64,000 nucleotides of DNA, taken from assembly GCA_963204785.1 (NCBI GenBank), contig CAUJHG010000036.1, forward strand, positions 1 through 64,000. The letters are read 5' to 3'. Shown here in pieces: positions 55,207 through 63,909 of the stretch. The DNA comes from Pseudomonadota bacterium (GTDB taxonomy: Bacteria > Pseudomonadota > Gammaproteobacteria > Burkholderiales > Burkholderiaceae_E). The position numbers and the translations under genes were made by a program. Every line of letters starts with the position of its first letter. Within the stretch, counting starts at the first letter, position 1. The notes beneath the pieces were generated by a model, which saw only the letters and a list, made by a program, of their open reading frames with translations, searched no databases and was not told the DNA's origin.

Positions 55207-55247
55207 TTTTGGAAATCAATCCCCGACAATCTCGAGCCCGCAGGCGA

Positions 55248-55673
55248 TCATGGCAACGGCTCCCACGGATTGACGATGGTCACTCCAGTCGGCTCGAAAT
55301 CAGCCGCGTTGCGCGTGACCACCGCCATGCCATGTACCAGCGCCGTCGCTGCGATGAGCGCGTCACGCTCGTCGCGCCTGTCAGGCACATGCAGTCGAGC
55401 GCAGCGTTGCGCCACAGCGGTATCGACTGGCAATGTGCGCCCGGAGAACTCGGGCAATACGCGCCGCTCCAGCCACGAGCGCAGCATCGCCCCCTGGGTG
55501 GCATCCTTGCGTTCGATCGACAGGACGCCAAGCTCCAGCTCCATGATGGTGATGGCCGATACAAAGAGATCCGCGGCATCAACGCTTTCGGTCCATGCCC
55601 TCACATTCGCATCGGCCTTGCCAAGCCGTACCTTGCGCAGCTCGGACAGCACGTTGGTATCCAGCACGTACAT
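55248..55673 (-). CDS. VapC-type PIN-domain toxin
   Basis: The 141-residue protein has the PIN opening MYVLDTNVLSELRK (first acidic residue Asp), ITIMELELGVL with Glu, and DERDALIAATALVHGMAVVTRNAADFE with the later acidic residues. PIN toxins are Mg-dependent RNases that cleave tRNA or rRNA when free of antitoxin. The ATG at 55673 shares one base with the antitoxin stop (TGATG); a GTG three nt upstream is the alternative. It is the FitB-like subgroup by length and ending NPWEPLP. Confidence 0.9.
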   Translation of the reverse strand: MYVLDTNVLSELRKVRLGKADANVRAWTESVDAADLFVSAITIMELELGVLSIERKDATQGAMLRSWLERRVLPEFSGRTLPVDTAVAQRCARLHVPDRRDERDALIAATALVHGMAVVTRNAADFEPTGVTIVNPWEPLP

Positions 55674-55927
55674 CACGAGAGATCAGCCGGCTGGGCTCCA
55701 ATGGTCACACGCGGCGGCTCGAACTCGATGTCCGCAACGCCTGGCATCGCCAGCGCATCGGCAATGTTGCGCCGCTGCTTCGTCAGCCGCTGATAATCCT
55801 CGAAGCTCAACAGCACGTGCGCAGGCTTGCCCCGATCCGTGATGAACACCGGGCCGTTCCTGGTGGCCTTCTTTGCTCGACTCACATCCTGGTTCAGCTC
55901 TCGACTGGATAGGGTCGTGATGGTCAT
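55673..55927 (-). CDS. Phd/YefM-family antitoxin (VapB partner)
   Basis: The 84-residue protein shows the Phd N-terminal DNA-binding fold MTITTLSSRELNQDVSRAKKATRNGPVFITDRGKPAHVLLSFEDYQRL, with a C-terminal toxin-binding tail (VADIEFEPPRVTIGAQPADLS). It neutralises the downstream VapC and autoregulates the operon. GGAGG lies 7 nt before the ATG at 55927, and a 40-bp inverted repeat lies immediately upstream. Confidence 0.9.
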   Translation of the reverse strand: MTITTLSSRELNQDVSRAKKATRNGPVFITDRGKPAHVLLSFEDYQRLTKQRRNIADALAMPGVADIEFEPPRVTIGAQPADLS

Positions 55928-55941
55928 GGAGTGCCTCCGGC

Positions 55942-55981
55942 GACAAAGTTAATGTAGTCATGTTACTACATTGACTTTGTC
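55942..55981. promoter_or_regulatory. Operator/inverted repeat of the VapBC operon
   Basis: GACAAAGTTAATGTAGT and ACTACATTGACTTTGTC are 17-bp arms (one mismatch) around a 6-nt centre, 14 nt upstream of the antitoxin ATG. It is strikingly AT-rich compared with the surroundings and is a likely site for antitoxin autorepression. Confidence 0.75.
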
Positions 55982-56252
55982 AGACAAGCTCCTTGCCAAG
56001 GGCCCTTCGGCGGTTCGTGTGGAACGCGACTCCTGCAATGTCCGGATCATGTCCGGTTCGTTCGCAGATGGAACGCAGAAGCACCGACCGGAACGCGCTT
56101 CAGGTGGCGCTGACGACGCACAGCTCCGAGCAGGGCTTCGGCGTCGCGGTCAGTCGGCGCCTGAAGGTCGGGTCGGTCGGCTGCAAGCGCGTTCCCAAGC
56201 TGGCCGGCGTGGGCCTGGAGCCCTACCGGGCGAACGCACTGGAGGCCATCCC
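55982..56252. other. Gap between TA operon and tRNA gene
   Basis: About 270 bp (part of a 325-bp gene-free stretch from 55928) without a supportable gene. The track ORFs here end in ESNPAPTDYESA or SRTRHQRIMSPL, the tell-tale translation of a tRNA gene. No integrase or attachment repeat was recognised. Confidence 0.6.
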
Positions 56253-56330
<78 letters not shown>

Positions 56331-56424
56331 GTCGCCTTCGCGAGGTGGCGCCGAGTATACCGGCGGCGCTCCGCAACCCGCGCCGGTGAAACGCCGCCGG
56401 CGGCGATTCGCGCTACATTGGGCC

Positions 56425-57426
56425 ATGAACAAGCAAATCGTCCTCGCCAAGCGTCCCGTCGGCTGGCCCGACGCATCCTGTTTCCGCCTCGAGCAGTGTC
56501 CGGAGCCCGCCTGCGGGCCGCAGGACGTGGTCGTCGAGGCGGTCTGGCTGTCGCTCGATCCCTATCTGCGCGGCCGGATGAACGAAGGGCCGTCCTACGC
56601 CCCGGGCTTCGCGCTGGACCAGCCGATGGTCTCGCGCGTGGTGGGCCGGGTGCTCGAGTCGAAGAACGCGCGCTTTCGCACGGGCGACTGGGTCTGGGGC
56701 TTCCTGCCCTGGGCGCTGCGCTGCGGGGTGGCGCGCGGCGAGGGGCTCACCGTGGTCGATCCCGCGCTGGGCCGACCCAGTCTGGCGATCTCTGCGCTCG
56801 GCATGCCCGGGCTCACCGCGTGGATCGGCGCCATCGAGCTCGGCAGGCCCGTGCCCGGCGACACGGTCTTCATTTCGTCGGCCGCGGGCACCGTGGGCCA
56901 GCTCGCCGGCCAGTTCGCCAGGCGCGCGGGCGCGCGGGTCATCGGCTCCGCGGGCAGTGACGACAAGGTGGCCTATGTGCTCGAGCGCTGCGGCTTCGAC
57001 GCGGCCTTCAACTACAAGACGCGCGACACCGACGAGGCGCTGGCCGAGCTGTGTCCGGGCGGCATCGACGTCTACTTCGACAACGTGGGCGGCAGCACGC
57101 TGGAGGCCGCGCTGCGTCACGCGAACGTGATGGCGCGCTTCCCGGTGTGCGGGATGATCTCGGCCTACAACGAGACCGAGGACCGGGGCATCCGCGGCCT
57201 GCAGGCGGTGCTCAACAAGCGCATCCAGATGACCGGTTTCATCATCTACGACCACCTGCACAAGCTGCCGGGCTACCTCGCGCGGGTCGCGCCCTGGGTT
57301 CGCAACGGCGAGATCCACTTCCACGAGGACGTCGTCCAGGGGCTCGAGCAGGCGCCGGCGGCACTCATCGGGATGATGAAGGGCGAGGCGATCGGCAAGC
57401 GGCTGGTGCAGGTGGCGCCGGAATAG
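56425..57426 (+). CDS. NADP-dependent oxidoreductase (CurA/PTGR-type MDR)
   Basis: The 333-residue zinc-free MDR enzyme shows VWLSLDPYLRGRMNEGPSY, the PGLTAWIGAIELGRPVPGDTVFISSAAGTVGQLAGQFARRAGARVIGSAGSDDK nucleotide fold (GxxGxxxG-like), and DVYFDNVGGSTLEAAL. These are hallmarks of the leukotriene B4 12-hydroxydehydrogenase/CurA group that reduces alpha,beta-unsaturated ketones. The ATG at 56425 (MNKQIVLAKR) is chosen over 56386. It stands alone next to the tRNA gene. Confidence 0.92.
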   Translation: MNKQIVLAKRPVGWPDASCFRLEQCPEPACGPQDVVVEAVWLSLDPYLRGRMNEGPSYAPGFALDQPMVSRVVGRVLESKNARFRTGDWVWGFLPWALRCGVARGEGLTVVDPALGRPSLAISALGMPGLTAWIGAIELGRPVPGDTVFISSAAGTVGQLAGQFARRAGARVIGSAGSDDKVAYVLERCGFDAAFNYKTRDTDEALAELCPGGIDVYFDNVGGSTLEAALRHANVMARFPVCGMISAYNETEDRGIRGLQAVLNKRIQMTGFIIYDHLHKLPGYLARVAPWVRNGEIHFHEDVVQGLEQAPAALIGMMKGEAIGKRLVQVAPE

Positions 57427-57448
57427 CCTGCAGTTCCCGGGGGCTCCC

Positions 57449-57663
57449 TTGCCTGCCCTGCCCCTCGGCATCTACCAGCGCCTGATCCGGGAGGGCGAGT
57501 GGGAGGAGCTGCAGCGCCTGGCGCACGAGGGACGTGCCTGGATCGACGTTCCGGACGAGGCTGAACGCAGGCAGCTGCTGGCCGACGAGTTCGCTGCGCG
57601 CGTGCCCGAACTGCTGGACGCGGTGGCTGGCGGCACCGGGCCGGAGGCCGAGGCGGAGCGACG
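57449..57663 (+). pseudogene. N-terminal fragment of the DUF3427-type helicase
   Basis: The frame LPLGIYQRLIREGEWEELQRLAHEGRAWIDVPDEAERRQLLADEFAARVPELLDAVAG has the form of the N-terminus of PLD/DEAD/DUF3427 helicases. It then runs out of frame at the join to TRIRILTTTYMGAT, where the helicase frame begins. By comparison with the family's usual ~1000-residue length, about 130-150 residues (first part of the PLD domain) have been deleted here. Confidence 0.6.
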
Positions 57664-57696
57664 CGCACCAGGATCCGCATCCTCACCACCACCTAC

Positions 57697-60108
57697 ATGG
57701 GGGCGACCGAGCGTCGCGCGGTGGACGCACTGGCCGGCCTGCCCGGTGTGGAGGTTCGCGTCTCGCTGGACGGCCGCCGGGAGCGTCTGCACGCAAAGGC
57801 CTGGCTGTTCGGACGCGCGAACGGCTTCGGCACCGCCTTCGTGGGCAGCACCAACCTCTCGAAGTCAGCGCTGATCGACGGGATCGAGTGGACGCTGAAG
57901 ATATCGCAGGCCCGCGAGCCCGCGCTCTTCGAATCGGCACGCGCCAGTTTCGAGGCGCACTGGGAGGATCCCGAGTTCCAGGCCTATGACCCGCGCAACC
58001 CCGCGCACGGCGACGCGCTGGACCGTGCGCTGGCCGAGCAGCGCACGGGTGCCGCGGGTGCGATGCCGGCGGTGCGGACCTGGTTCGACCTGCAGCCCAG
58101 GCCCTTCCAGCAGGCGATGCTCGATCGCCTGGAGCACGAACGCGCGCAGGGACGCACCCGCAACCTGCTGGTCGCGGCGACGGGCACCGGCAAGACCGTG
58201 GTGTCGGCCTTCGACTACCAGCGACTGTGCGCGCAGCAGCGAGGCCGTCCTCGGCTGCTGTTCGTCGCGCATCAGCGGCGCATCCTCGAACAGGCCCGCG
58301 ATACCTTCCGGCAGGTGCTGCGCGACGGCAGCTTCGGCGAGATCCTCGACGGGCAGACCCGGCCCGCCAGTCACGACCACCTGTTCGCGATGATCCAGAC
58401 CCTCGCCTCGCGGAGATTCGTACACAAGCTGGGCGCCGACTTCTGGTCGATGGTGATCGTCGATGAGGCGCATCACGTGCCGGCGCCCACCTTCGACGCG
58501 CTGCTGAGCGAGGTGCGCCCGAGACTGCTGCTCGGGCTCACGGCCACCCCGGAGCGGGCGGACGGGCAAACGCTGAACGCCTGGTTCGATGCCCGCCCCG
58601 ACGGTTCGCCCGCCTGCTCGCTTCGCCTGTGGGAGGCGCTCGAGCAGCAGCTGCTCTGCCCTTTCGAGTATTTCGCCAGCAGTGACGGGCTGGACCTGCG
58701 CGGCGTGGACTGGGGTCGCGCCGGCGAGCTGCAGCAGCTCGACCGGATCGTAGGCTCCAGCCAGGTCCGTGCACGCAGCGTTCTCCAGGCGCTCGAGCGC
58801 TACGTCGACGATCTCGGCTCCATGAAGGCGCTCGCCTTCTGCGTGAGCGTGGAGCACGCGCGCTTCATGGCCGACTTCCTCTGCTCGAGGGGGCTGACCG
58901 CGCAGGCGCTCTGCGGCGAGGACCCGCAGGAGGTGCGCGCCACGGCGATCCGCCGGCTGGAGGCCGGCGAACTGCGCGTGCTGTGCACGGTCAACCTGTT
59001 CAACGAGGGCGTGGACATCCCCTCGGTGAACACGCTGCTGCTGCTGAGGCCGACGCAAAGCCCGGTGGTCTTCCAGCAGCAGATCGGCAGGGGCCTGCGC
59101 CTGCACCCGGACAAGTCGAGCTGCCTGGTGCTGGATTTCATCGGTCAGGTCGACGCGAGCTATCGCTTCGACCTCCTCTATCGCGGCCTCACCGGCATGG
59201 GGCGACGTCAGCTCCAGGGCGCGGTCGAGCACGGCTTCGGACTGCTGCCCGCGGGCTGCCACCTGCAGCTGGACCGCGTGGCCCGGGAGAGGGTGCTGAG
59301 CAACCTGCGGCAGGCGCTGCAGATGGGCACCCTGCGCCTGCAGCGCGAGCTGGCGGCATGGGCGGCCGGCCGCGAAGGGCCTCTGGTGCTCGGTGACTTC
59401 CTCTCGAGCCAGATGATCGAGCCGCGCGAGCTCTACGACGCGCGCCGCTCGTGGACCGCGCTCGAGCGCGCGGTCCGGCTGCCGGCTCCGCCACCCGGCC
59501 CGCGCGACGCCGATCTGCTGGCCCGCGTCGGCACGCTGGTCCACGTCGACGATCCCGCGCTGCTCGCCGCGTGGCTCGGCTGGCTCGACGGCGGCGCGGC
59601 CAGCGAGCGGCAGGTGCTGATGCTTGCGCACCAGATGCTGCACGAATCGGCCCCCGTGAGCGTCGACGATTTCCAGGACCTGCTGCGCGCGCACCCGGCA
59701 GTTGCCCAGGAACTGCGCGAGCTGTTCCGGTACCTGTGGGACGCCAGCGATGCCGGCTCGCTGCCCGCAGAAGGCGCCCTGGCCGCCTGGCCGCTGGTGC
59801 TGCATGCGCGCTACGCTCGCCGGCAGCTGCAGGCTGCGGTCGGGCATGCCGACGCCACGCGCCGCCCGCAGAACCGCGCCAACCCGTCGAACGCCTCGGG
59901 GCGCCGTTACCTCGAGAGCCCCGCCAACGGTTGGCGCTTCTTCCTGTTCGTGCGCGAGGATCGCGATGCCGCCTTCGCGTTCGTCGGGAAGGTCGGGCTG
60001 GAATCGTACGAGTACGGTGGCCAGGGGCCGATCGGCATCACCTGGAGACTGGCGCAGCCGCTGAGCCCGGAGCTGTTCCGCCGGTTCAGCGTGCTGCGTG
60101 ACGCGTGA
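57697..60108 (+). CDS. DEAD/DEAH-box superfamily II helicase with PLD-like and DUF3427 domains
   Basis: The 803-residue frame keeps the second half of a phospholipase-D-like domain (RLHAKAWLF...VGSTNLSKSAL, HxK motif). The SF2 helicase core has Walker A AATGTGKTV, DEAH in VIVDEAHHVPA, motif III LTATPERAD and motif VI QQIGRGLRLHPDK, followed by a C-terminal DUF3427 region (FFLFVREDRDAAFAFVG). The family is often found with restriction or DNA-defence loci. The in-frame sequence continues upstream to about 57661, so a start before 57697 may have been lost with the deletion; function is doubtful. Confidence 0.85.
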   Translation: MGATERRAVDALAGLPGVEVRVSLDGRRERLHAKAWLFGRANGFGTAFVGSTNLSKSALIDGIEWTLKISQAREPALFESARASFEAHWEDPEFQAYDPRNPAHGDALDRALAEQRTGAAGAMPAVRTWFDLQPRPFQQAMLDRLEHERAQGRTRNLLVAATGTGKTVVSAFDYQRLCAQQRGRPRLLFVAHQRRILEQARDTFRQVLRDGSFGEILDGQTRPASHDHLFAMIQTLASRRFVHKLGADFWSMVIVDEAHHVPAPTFDALLSEVRPRLLLGLTATPERADGQTLNAWFDARPDGSPACSLRLWEALEQQLLCPFEYFASSDGLDLRGVDWGRAGELQQLDRIVGSSQVRARSVLQALERYVDDLGSMKALAFCVSVEHARFMADFLCSRGLTAQALCGEDPQEVRATAIRRLEAGELRVLCTVNLFNEGVDIPSVNTLLLLRPTQSPVVFQQQIGRGLRLHPDKSSCLVLDFIGQVDASYRFDLLYRGLTGMGRRQLQGAVEHGFGLLPAGCHLQLDRVARERVLSNLRQALQMGTLRLQRELAAWAAGREGPLVLGDFLSSQMIEPRELYDARRSWTALERAVRLPAPPPGPRDADLLARVGTLVHVDDPALLAAWLGWLDGGAASERQVLMLAHQMLHESAPVSVDDFQDLLRAHPAVAQELRELFRYLWDASDAGSLPAEGALAAWPLVLHARYARRQLQAAVGHADATRRPQNRANPSNASGRRYLESPANGWRFFLFVREDRDAAFAFVGKVGLESYEYGGQGPIGITWRLAQPLSPELFRRFSVLRDA

Positions 60109-60157
60109 GCCGGCGCATCGCGCCCCCTGCGACGATCGCCAGCGCCAGGCAGCCCGC

Positions 60158-61348
60158 TCACCCCTTGCGTCCGGGCAGTCCGATCGCCGCCAGCGCCCCC
60201 AGCAGGTTGCCCGCGCCGGCGATCAGCATCGCGGCGCCGTAACCCTGCGTCCGGTCGAAGAGCCAGCCGGCGAGCACCGGCAGGCTGACCGCGGCGACGC
60301 ACCAGGCGATGTAGAGGCGGCCGGCGACCAGGCCGAACACATTGCGGTGCCAGTACTGCGCGATCGCTCCTGCGGTCAGGCCGGAGACGAAGCCGTAGCC
60401 CATGCCGATCATCGACAGCGCGGGCACCGCGACCAGGGGCCCAGGCCACAGGGTGAGCAGCGCGACTCCGGCCAGCGACCACAGGTGCGCGCCGACCGCG
60501 ACCTGCGGCACCGAGAAGCGGTCGACCAGCCAGCCGCCGCCGGTGCGCGCCGCGGCGATCAGTCCGGTGATCAGCGTGGTCGCGCCCAGCGCGAGCGTGG
60601 TGCGCCCGCCGTAGGCCTGGACGATCCCGGCGGCCTGGCTCATCACGGTGAGCCCCGCAGCCGCGGCGAGGAAGAAGACCAGGAAGAGCCGGAAGAAGAT
60701 GCCCCAGCGCGGATCGGCCTGCGCTGCGCCGCCGGCGGCGGAGTCGTGCATCGCGATGCGCGCCAGGTGCAGCAGCGCGGCCGCAGCGAGCGCCGCGAGC
60801 AGCACCGCTGCGGCGAGCCCGCTCAGCGTGGCGCGCAGGCCCCAGCCGGCGATCGCCCAGCCGAAGACCGGTGCGCCGATCATCGCGCCCAGCGGATACA
60901 GCGCGACGATGAAGCCGTTGACCAGTCCGCTCGGCGCCGCAATGGTCTGGTTGACGCCCTGCTGGACCAGGATGAACGCGACGCCCCCGCCCGCGCCGAA
61001 CATCAGGCCGTAGCCGACGAGCAGTCCGGCGAAGCCGCTCGCCGAGGCGGTGATCCACAGGCCGGCAGCGCTGCACGCGCCCGAGGCAAGCACGAGCGTC
61101 ACCGGCGCGAGCCGCCGGTACAGCCAGGGGGCGAGGTTCATCCCGACGGTGAGGCTGATCGTGGCCAGCGCGAACACCAGCGACATCTGCGCGCGGCCGA
61201 TGCCCAGCATCGCCTCCATCGGGCGCAGGAACACGCTGAACGCGTAGATGGTGCCGAAGGGCAGGTTGAGCACCGTCGCGGCGGCGATCGCCGCCGCGGT
61301 GCGCCGTCGCGGTGTCAGGCCCTGCGAAGGCGCGCCGCGCGAAGCCAC
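60158..61348 (-). CDS. MFS transporter, oxalate/formate-antiporter-like
   Basis: The 396-residue 12-TM protein starts at a GTG (61348), four nt after the DUF2788 gene stop. It shows TVLNLPFGTIYAFSVFLRPMEAMLG, LVDRF in the half-repeat loop and the family feature GYGLMFGAGGGVAFILVQQGVNQ, consistent with the OFA/MCT-like branch of anion exchangers. The substrate is unknown. It is probably cotranscribed with the small DUF2788 gene. Confidence 0.88.
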   Translation of the reverse strand: MASRGAPSQGLTPRRRTAAAIAAATVLNLPFGTIYAFSVFLRPMEAMLGIGRAQMSLVFALATISLTVGMNLAPWLYRRLAPVTLVLASGACSAAGLWITASASGFAGLLVGYGLMFGAGGGVAFILVQQGVNQTIAAPSGLVNGFIVALYPLGAMIGAPVFGWAIAGWGLRATLSGLAAAVLLAALAAAALLHLARIAMHDSAAGGAAQADPRWGIFFRLFLVFFLAAAAGLTVMSQAAGIVQAYGGRTTLALGATTLITGLIAAARTGGGWLVDRFSVPQVAVGAHLWSLAGVALLTLWPGPLVAVPALSMIGMGYGFVSGLTAGAIAQYWHRNVFGLVAGRLYIAWCVAAVSLPVLAGWLFDRTQGYGAAMLIAGAGNLLGALAAIGLPGRKG

Positions 61349-61352
61349 CGGA

Positions 61353-61562
61353 TCAGATCCCGAGCATCCACTGGATCAGGCTCTTGGCGATGAAGCCGAG
61401 CATCCCGAACGCGAGCACGAAGAACAGCACGAAGGTGCCCATCTTGCCCGCCTTGGACTGGCGCGCGAGGTTCCAGATGATGAAGAGCATGAAGCCGATG
61501 AACCCGGCCAGCCCGAAGGTGATGCCGAAGTCGGCGACCTGCTCCTCGGTGAATCCGAACAT
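61353..61562 (-). CDS. DUF2788 small membrane protein
   Basis: The 69-residue protein, MFGFTEEQVADFGITFGLAGFIGFMLFIIWNLARQSKAGKMGTFVLFFVLAFGMLGFIAK, has two hydrophobic helices separated by RQSKAGKMG, the DUF2788 pattern. Function is unknown. The ORF-track version to 62180 is an antisense shadow of the zinc peptidase gene. It is the first gene of the pair with the MFS transporter. Confidence 0.85.
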   Translation of the reverse strand: MFGFTEEQVADFGITFGLAGFIGFMLFIIWNLARQSKAGKMGTFVLFFVLAFGMLGFIAKSLIQWMLGI

Positions 61563-61797
61563 GGCGTCGCTCTTCGGGTCAGCCTGCCACGCGCTGGGCG
61601 TACGGGCAGCGGTTGATGTCGTCCATGGCCCCTCTCCCTGCGCGATGATGTCGCGCCGATTGCGCAGCATACCCGGCGACGGCGTCAGGAGCGGGCAGCA
61701 CCGCTCCGCGCACCCATGCCCGCGCCGGGTTAGCATTCGAGGATATGCTTCGGCGGCGCACGGTGGCGTGCCCGCAGGCCCCGGGAGAGGGAAGACG

Positions 61798-62661
61798 ATG
61801 CGCTGGCAGGGCGGACGCGAGAGCTCCAACGTCGAGGATCGGCGCGGCGGCGGGCGGATGGGCGTGCCCATCGGACGTGGCGGGGTGGGGATCGGCACGA
61901 TCGCGATCGCGGTGATCGCGGCCTGGCTGTTCGGGGTCAGTCCGCTGACGGTGCTGAACCTGCTCGGTGGCGACCCCGGCAGCGCCCCGATCGAGCAGAC
62001 GCGAGGGCCCGCGCCGGCGCCACGCGACGAAGGCGGCCGCTTCGCCTCGGTGGTGCTGGCGAGCACCGAGGATGCCTGGCAGGAGATCTTCCGGCAGGCT
62101 GGCGCGCAGTACCAACCGCCCACCCTCGTGCTGTTCAGCGGCCGCACGCCCAGCGCCTGCGGCATGGGCGACGCCGCCACCGGCCCCTTCTACTGTCCGG
62201 GCGACCGCAAGCTCTATGTCGATCTGTCCTTCTTCGAGGTGCTGCACCGGCGCTTCGGGGCGGCCGGCGACGCCGCGCAGGCCTACGTGATCGCGCACGA
62301 GGTCGGCCACCACGTGCAGAACCTGATCGGGACGATGGACAAGGTGCAGGCTGCGCGCGCTCGGGTGAGCCAGGCGCAGTACAACCAGCTCTCGATGCGG
62401 CTGGAACTGCAGGCCGACTGCTTCGCCGGAATCTGGGCGAACCGCTCGCAGCAGAGCCGGCGCTGGCTGGAGCCCGGCGACATCGACGAGGCGATGCAGG
62501 CCGCCGCGGCAGTGGGCGACGACAACATCCAGCGCCGCACCCAGGGCGTCGTCGTCCCCGAGGCATTCACCCACGGCACCTCTGCGCAACGCGTGCAGTG
62601 GTTCACGCGCGGCTACGAGACCGGCAGCGTGCAGGCCTGCGACACCTTCGCGGCGCGCTAG
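61798..62661 (+). CDS. Neutral zinc metallopeptidase, YpfJ family
   Basis: The 287-residue protein begins MRWQGGRESSNVEDRRGGG, the YpfJ-type N-terminus, followed by one membrane helix (IAIAVIAAWLFGVSPL). In the periplasm comes the PF04228 catalytic region with CGMGDAATGPFYCPGDRKLYVDLSFF and the zinc motif VIAHEVGHHVQN. LELQADCFAGIWA supplies the third ligand region. Substrate unknown. GGGAGAGGG precedes the ATG at 61798; the track start at 61312 is too long. Confidence 0.92.
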   Translation: MRWQGGRESSNVEDRRGGGRMGVPIGRGGVGIGTIAIAVIAAWLFGVSPLTVLNLLGGDPGSAPIEQTRGPAPAPRDEGGRFASVVLASTEDAWQEIFRQAGAQYQPPTLVLFSGRTPSACGMGDAATGPFYCPGDRKLYVDLSFFEVLHRRFGAAGDAAQAYVIAHEVGHHVQNLIGTMDKVQAARARVSQAQYNQLSMRLELQADCFAGIWANRSQQSRRWLEPGDIDEAMQAAAAVGDDNIQRRTQGVVVPEAFTHGTSAQRVQWFTRGYETGSVQACDTFAAR

Positions 62662-63839
62662 GCCCGGGAAGCCGGAGGGCCGTCTCCTGCGGGCTCGCGC
62701 TGCAGCAGCGCCAGCCCCGCGCCGATGGCCAGCACCAGCACCGAGGCGCCCAGCCCGGGGCGCAGCGAGCCGGTGAGATCGGCCAGCCAGCCGGTGAGCA
62801 CCGGGCCGAGCACCTGTCCGACGCCGAAGACGATGGTGAACACCGCCATCGCCGAGCCCCAGGCCGGCGACGGCAGCCCCCGCTTGATGAACACCGTGAT
62901 CGACGCCGGCACGCAGAACATGCCGATGCCGAACAGCGCCGCCGAAACCGGCATCCATCCGCCATCCGGAGCGAGCAGCGCAAGCAGCGCGCCGGCGGCG
63001 AGGCATCCGAGCCCTGCGGCCATCGGACGCCCTCCCGGCCATCGATCGAAGGGACCGTGCCACAGGAAGGGCGCTATCAGCGAAGCCAGCCCGAGCAGGC
63101 TCCAGGTGAAGATGACCGCCCCGGTGCCGGCGCCACTCTCGCGCATCAGCGCGATCACGAAGGTCATGTACCCGATGTAGCCAACGGCGAACATCAGGTA
63201 GCCGAGCATCTCGAAGAGGAAGGGGCGGACCTTCCAGCTTGCCTGCCCGGAGGCCACGCCCGGTTCGGCGACCCTGGCAGCCGCCACGATCGCCCCCAGG
63301 GCCATTGCGATGGACAGCGCGCCCATCACCAGCCACACGAGGGGCCAGACCGACCCGCCCCTGGCCTCGAGCAGCAGAGGGATCCCGGCGCCGGTTGCGA
63401 TCATGCCGATTCCGGCCGCACCGATGTAGACCGTGATCGAGGTGGTCGCGAAGGATGGGCGCTGCGGCCACACGTTGGCCGCGAGGGCTCCACCGCAGAT
63501 GAACACGGCCGCGCCGCTGACTCCGGCGATCGCCCGGGCAAGCGAGAGCAGGCCGAGGTCGCGGGTGAGGCCGGTGGCGAGAATGGCCAGCGCCGTGACC
63601 AGGAGCCCCCACTGGAAGATCGGGCGATTGCCCAGCCGCACCACCAGCAGCCTCGTCAGCACCGCGCCGGCCAGGTAGCCGGCCGCGTTCGCGGTGTTCA
63701 GCCAGCCGGCCTGCGCCCAGGACCAGTCGAGGTCGGCGCGCATCGCCGGAAGCACCAGCGCGTACGCGAAACGCGCGAATGCGTTCGCAACGACCGGGCC
63801 GGACGACAGCGCGAGGGCGAGCAGCAGTGCGCGAACCAT
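62658..63839 (-). CDS. YbfB/YjiJ family MFS transporter
   Basis: The 393-residue 12-TM protein has the group's opening SSGPVVANAFARFAYALVLPAMRADLDWSWAQAGWLNTANAAGYLAGA and GALAANVWPQRPSF. These are permeases of unknown substrate. Its stop and that of the convergent zinc-peptidase gene are both read from the same palindromic CTAG (62658-62661), a 4-nt convergent overlap. Confidence 0.9.
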   Translation of the reverse strand: MVRALLLALALSSGPVVANAFARFAYALVLPAMRADLDWSWAQAGWLNTANAAGYLAGAVLTRLLVVRLGNRPIFQWGLLVTALAILATGLTRDLGLLSLARAIAGVSGAAVFICGGALAANVWPQRPSFATTSITVYIGAAGIGMIATGAGIPLLLEARGGSVWPLVWLVMGALSIAMALGAIVAAARVAEPGVASGQASWKVRPFLFEMLGYLMFAVGYIGYMTFVIALMRESGAGTGAVIFTWSLLGLASLIAPFLWHGPFDRWPGGRPMAAGLGCLAAGALLALLAPDGGWMPVSAALFGIGMFCVPASITVFIKRGLPSPAWGSAMAVFTIVFGVGQVLGPVLTGWLADLTGSLRPGLGASVLVLAIGAGLALLQREPAGDGPPASRA

Positions 63840-63909
63840 CCGCGCACTATATCCGCCGGCCGGCGCGCCGCAGGCCCGCCAGCGAGGCGGCCTGCGCTGC
63901 GAGCCCTGG

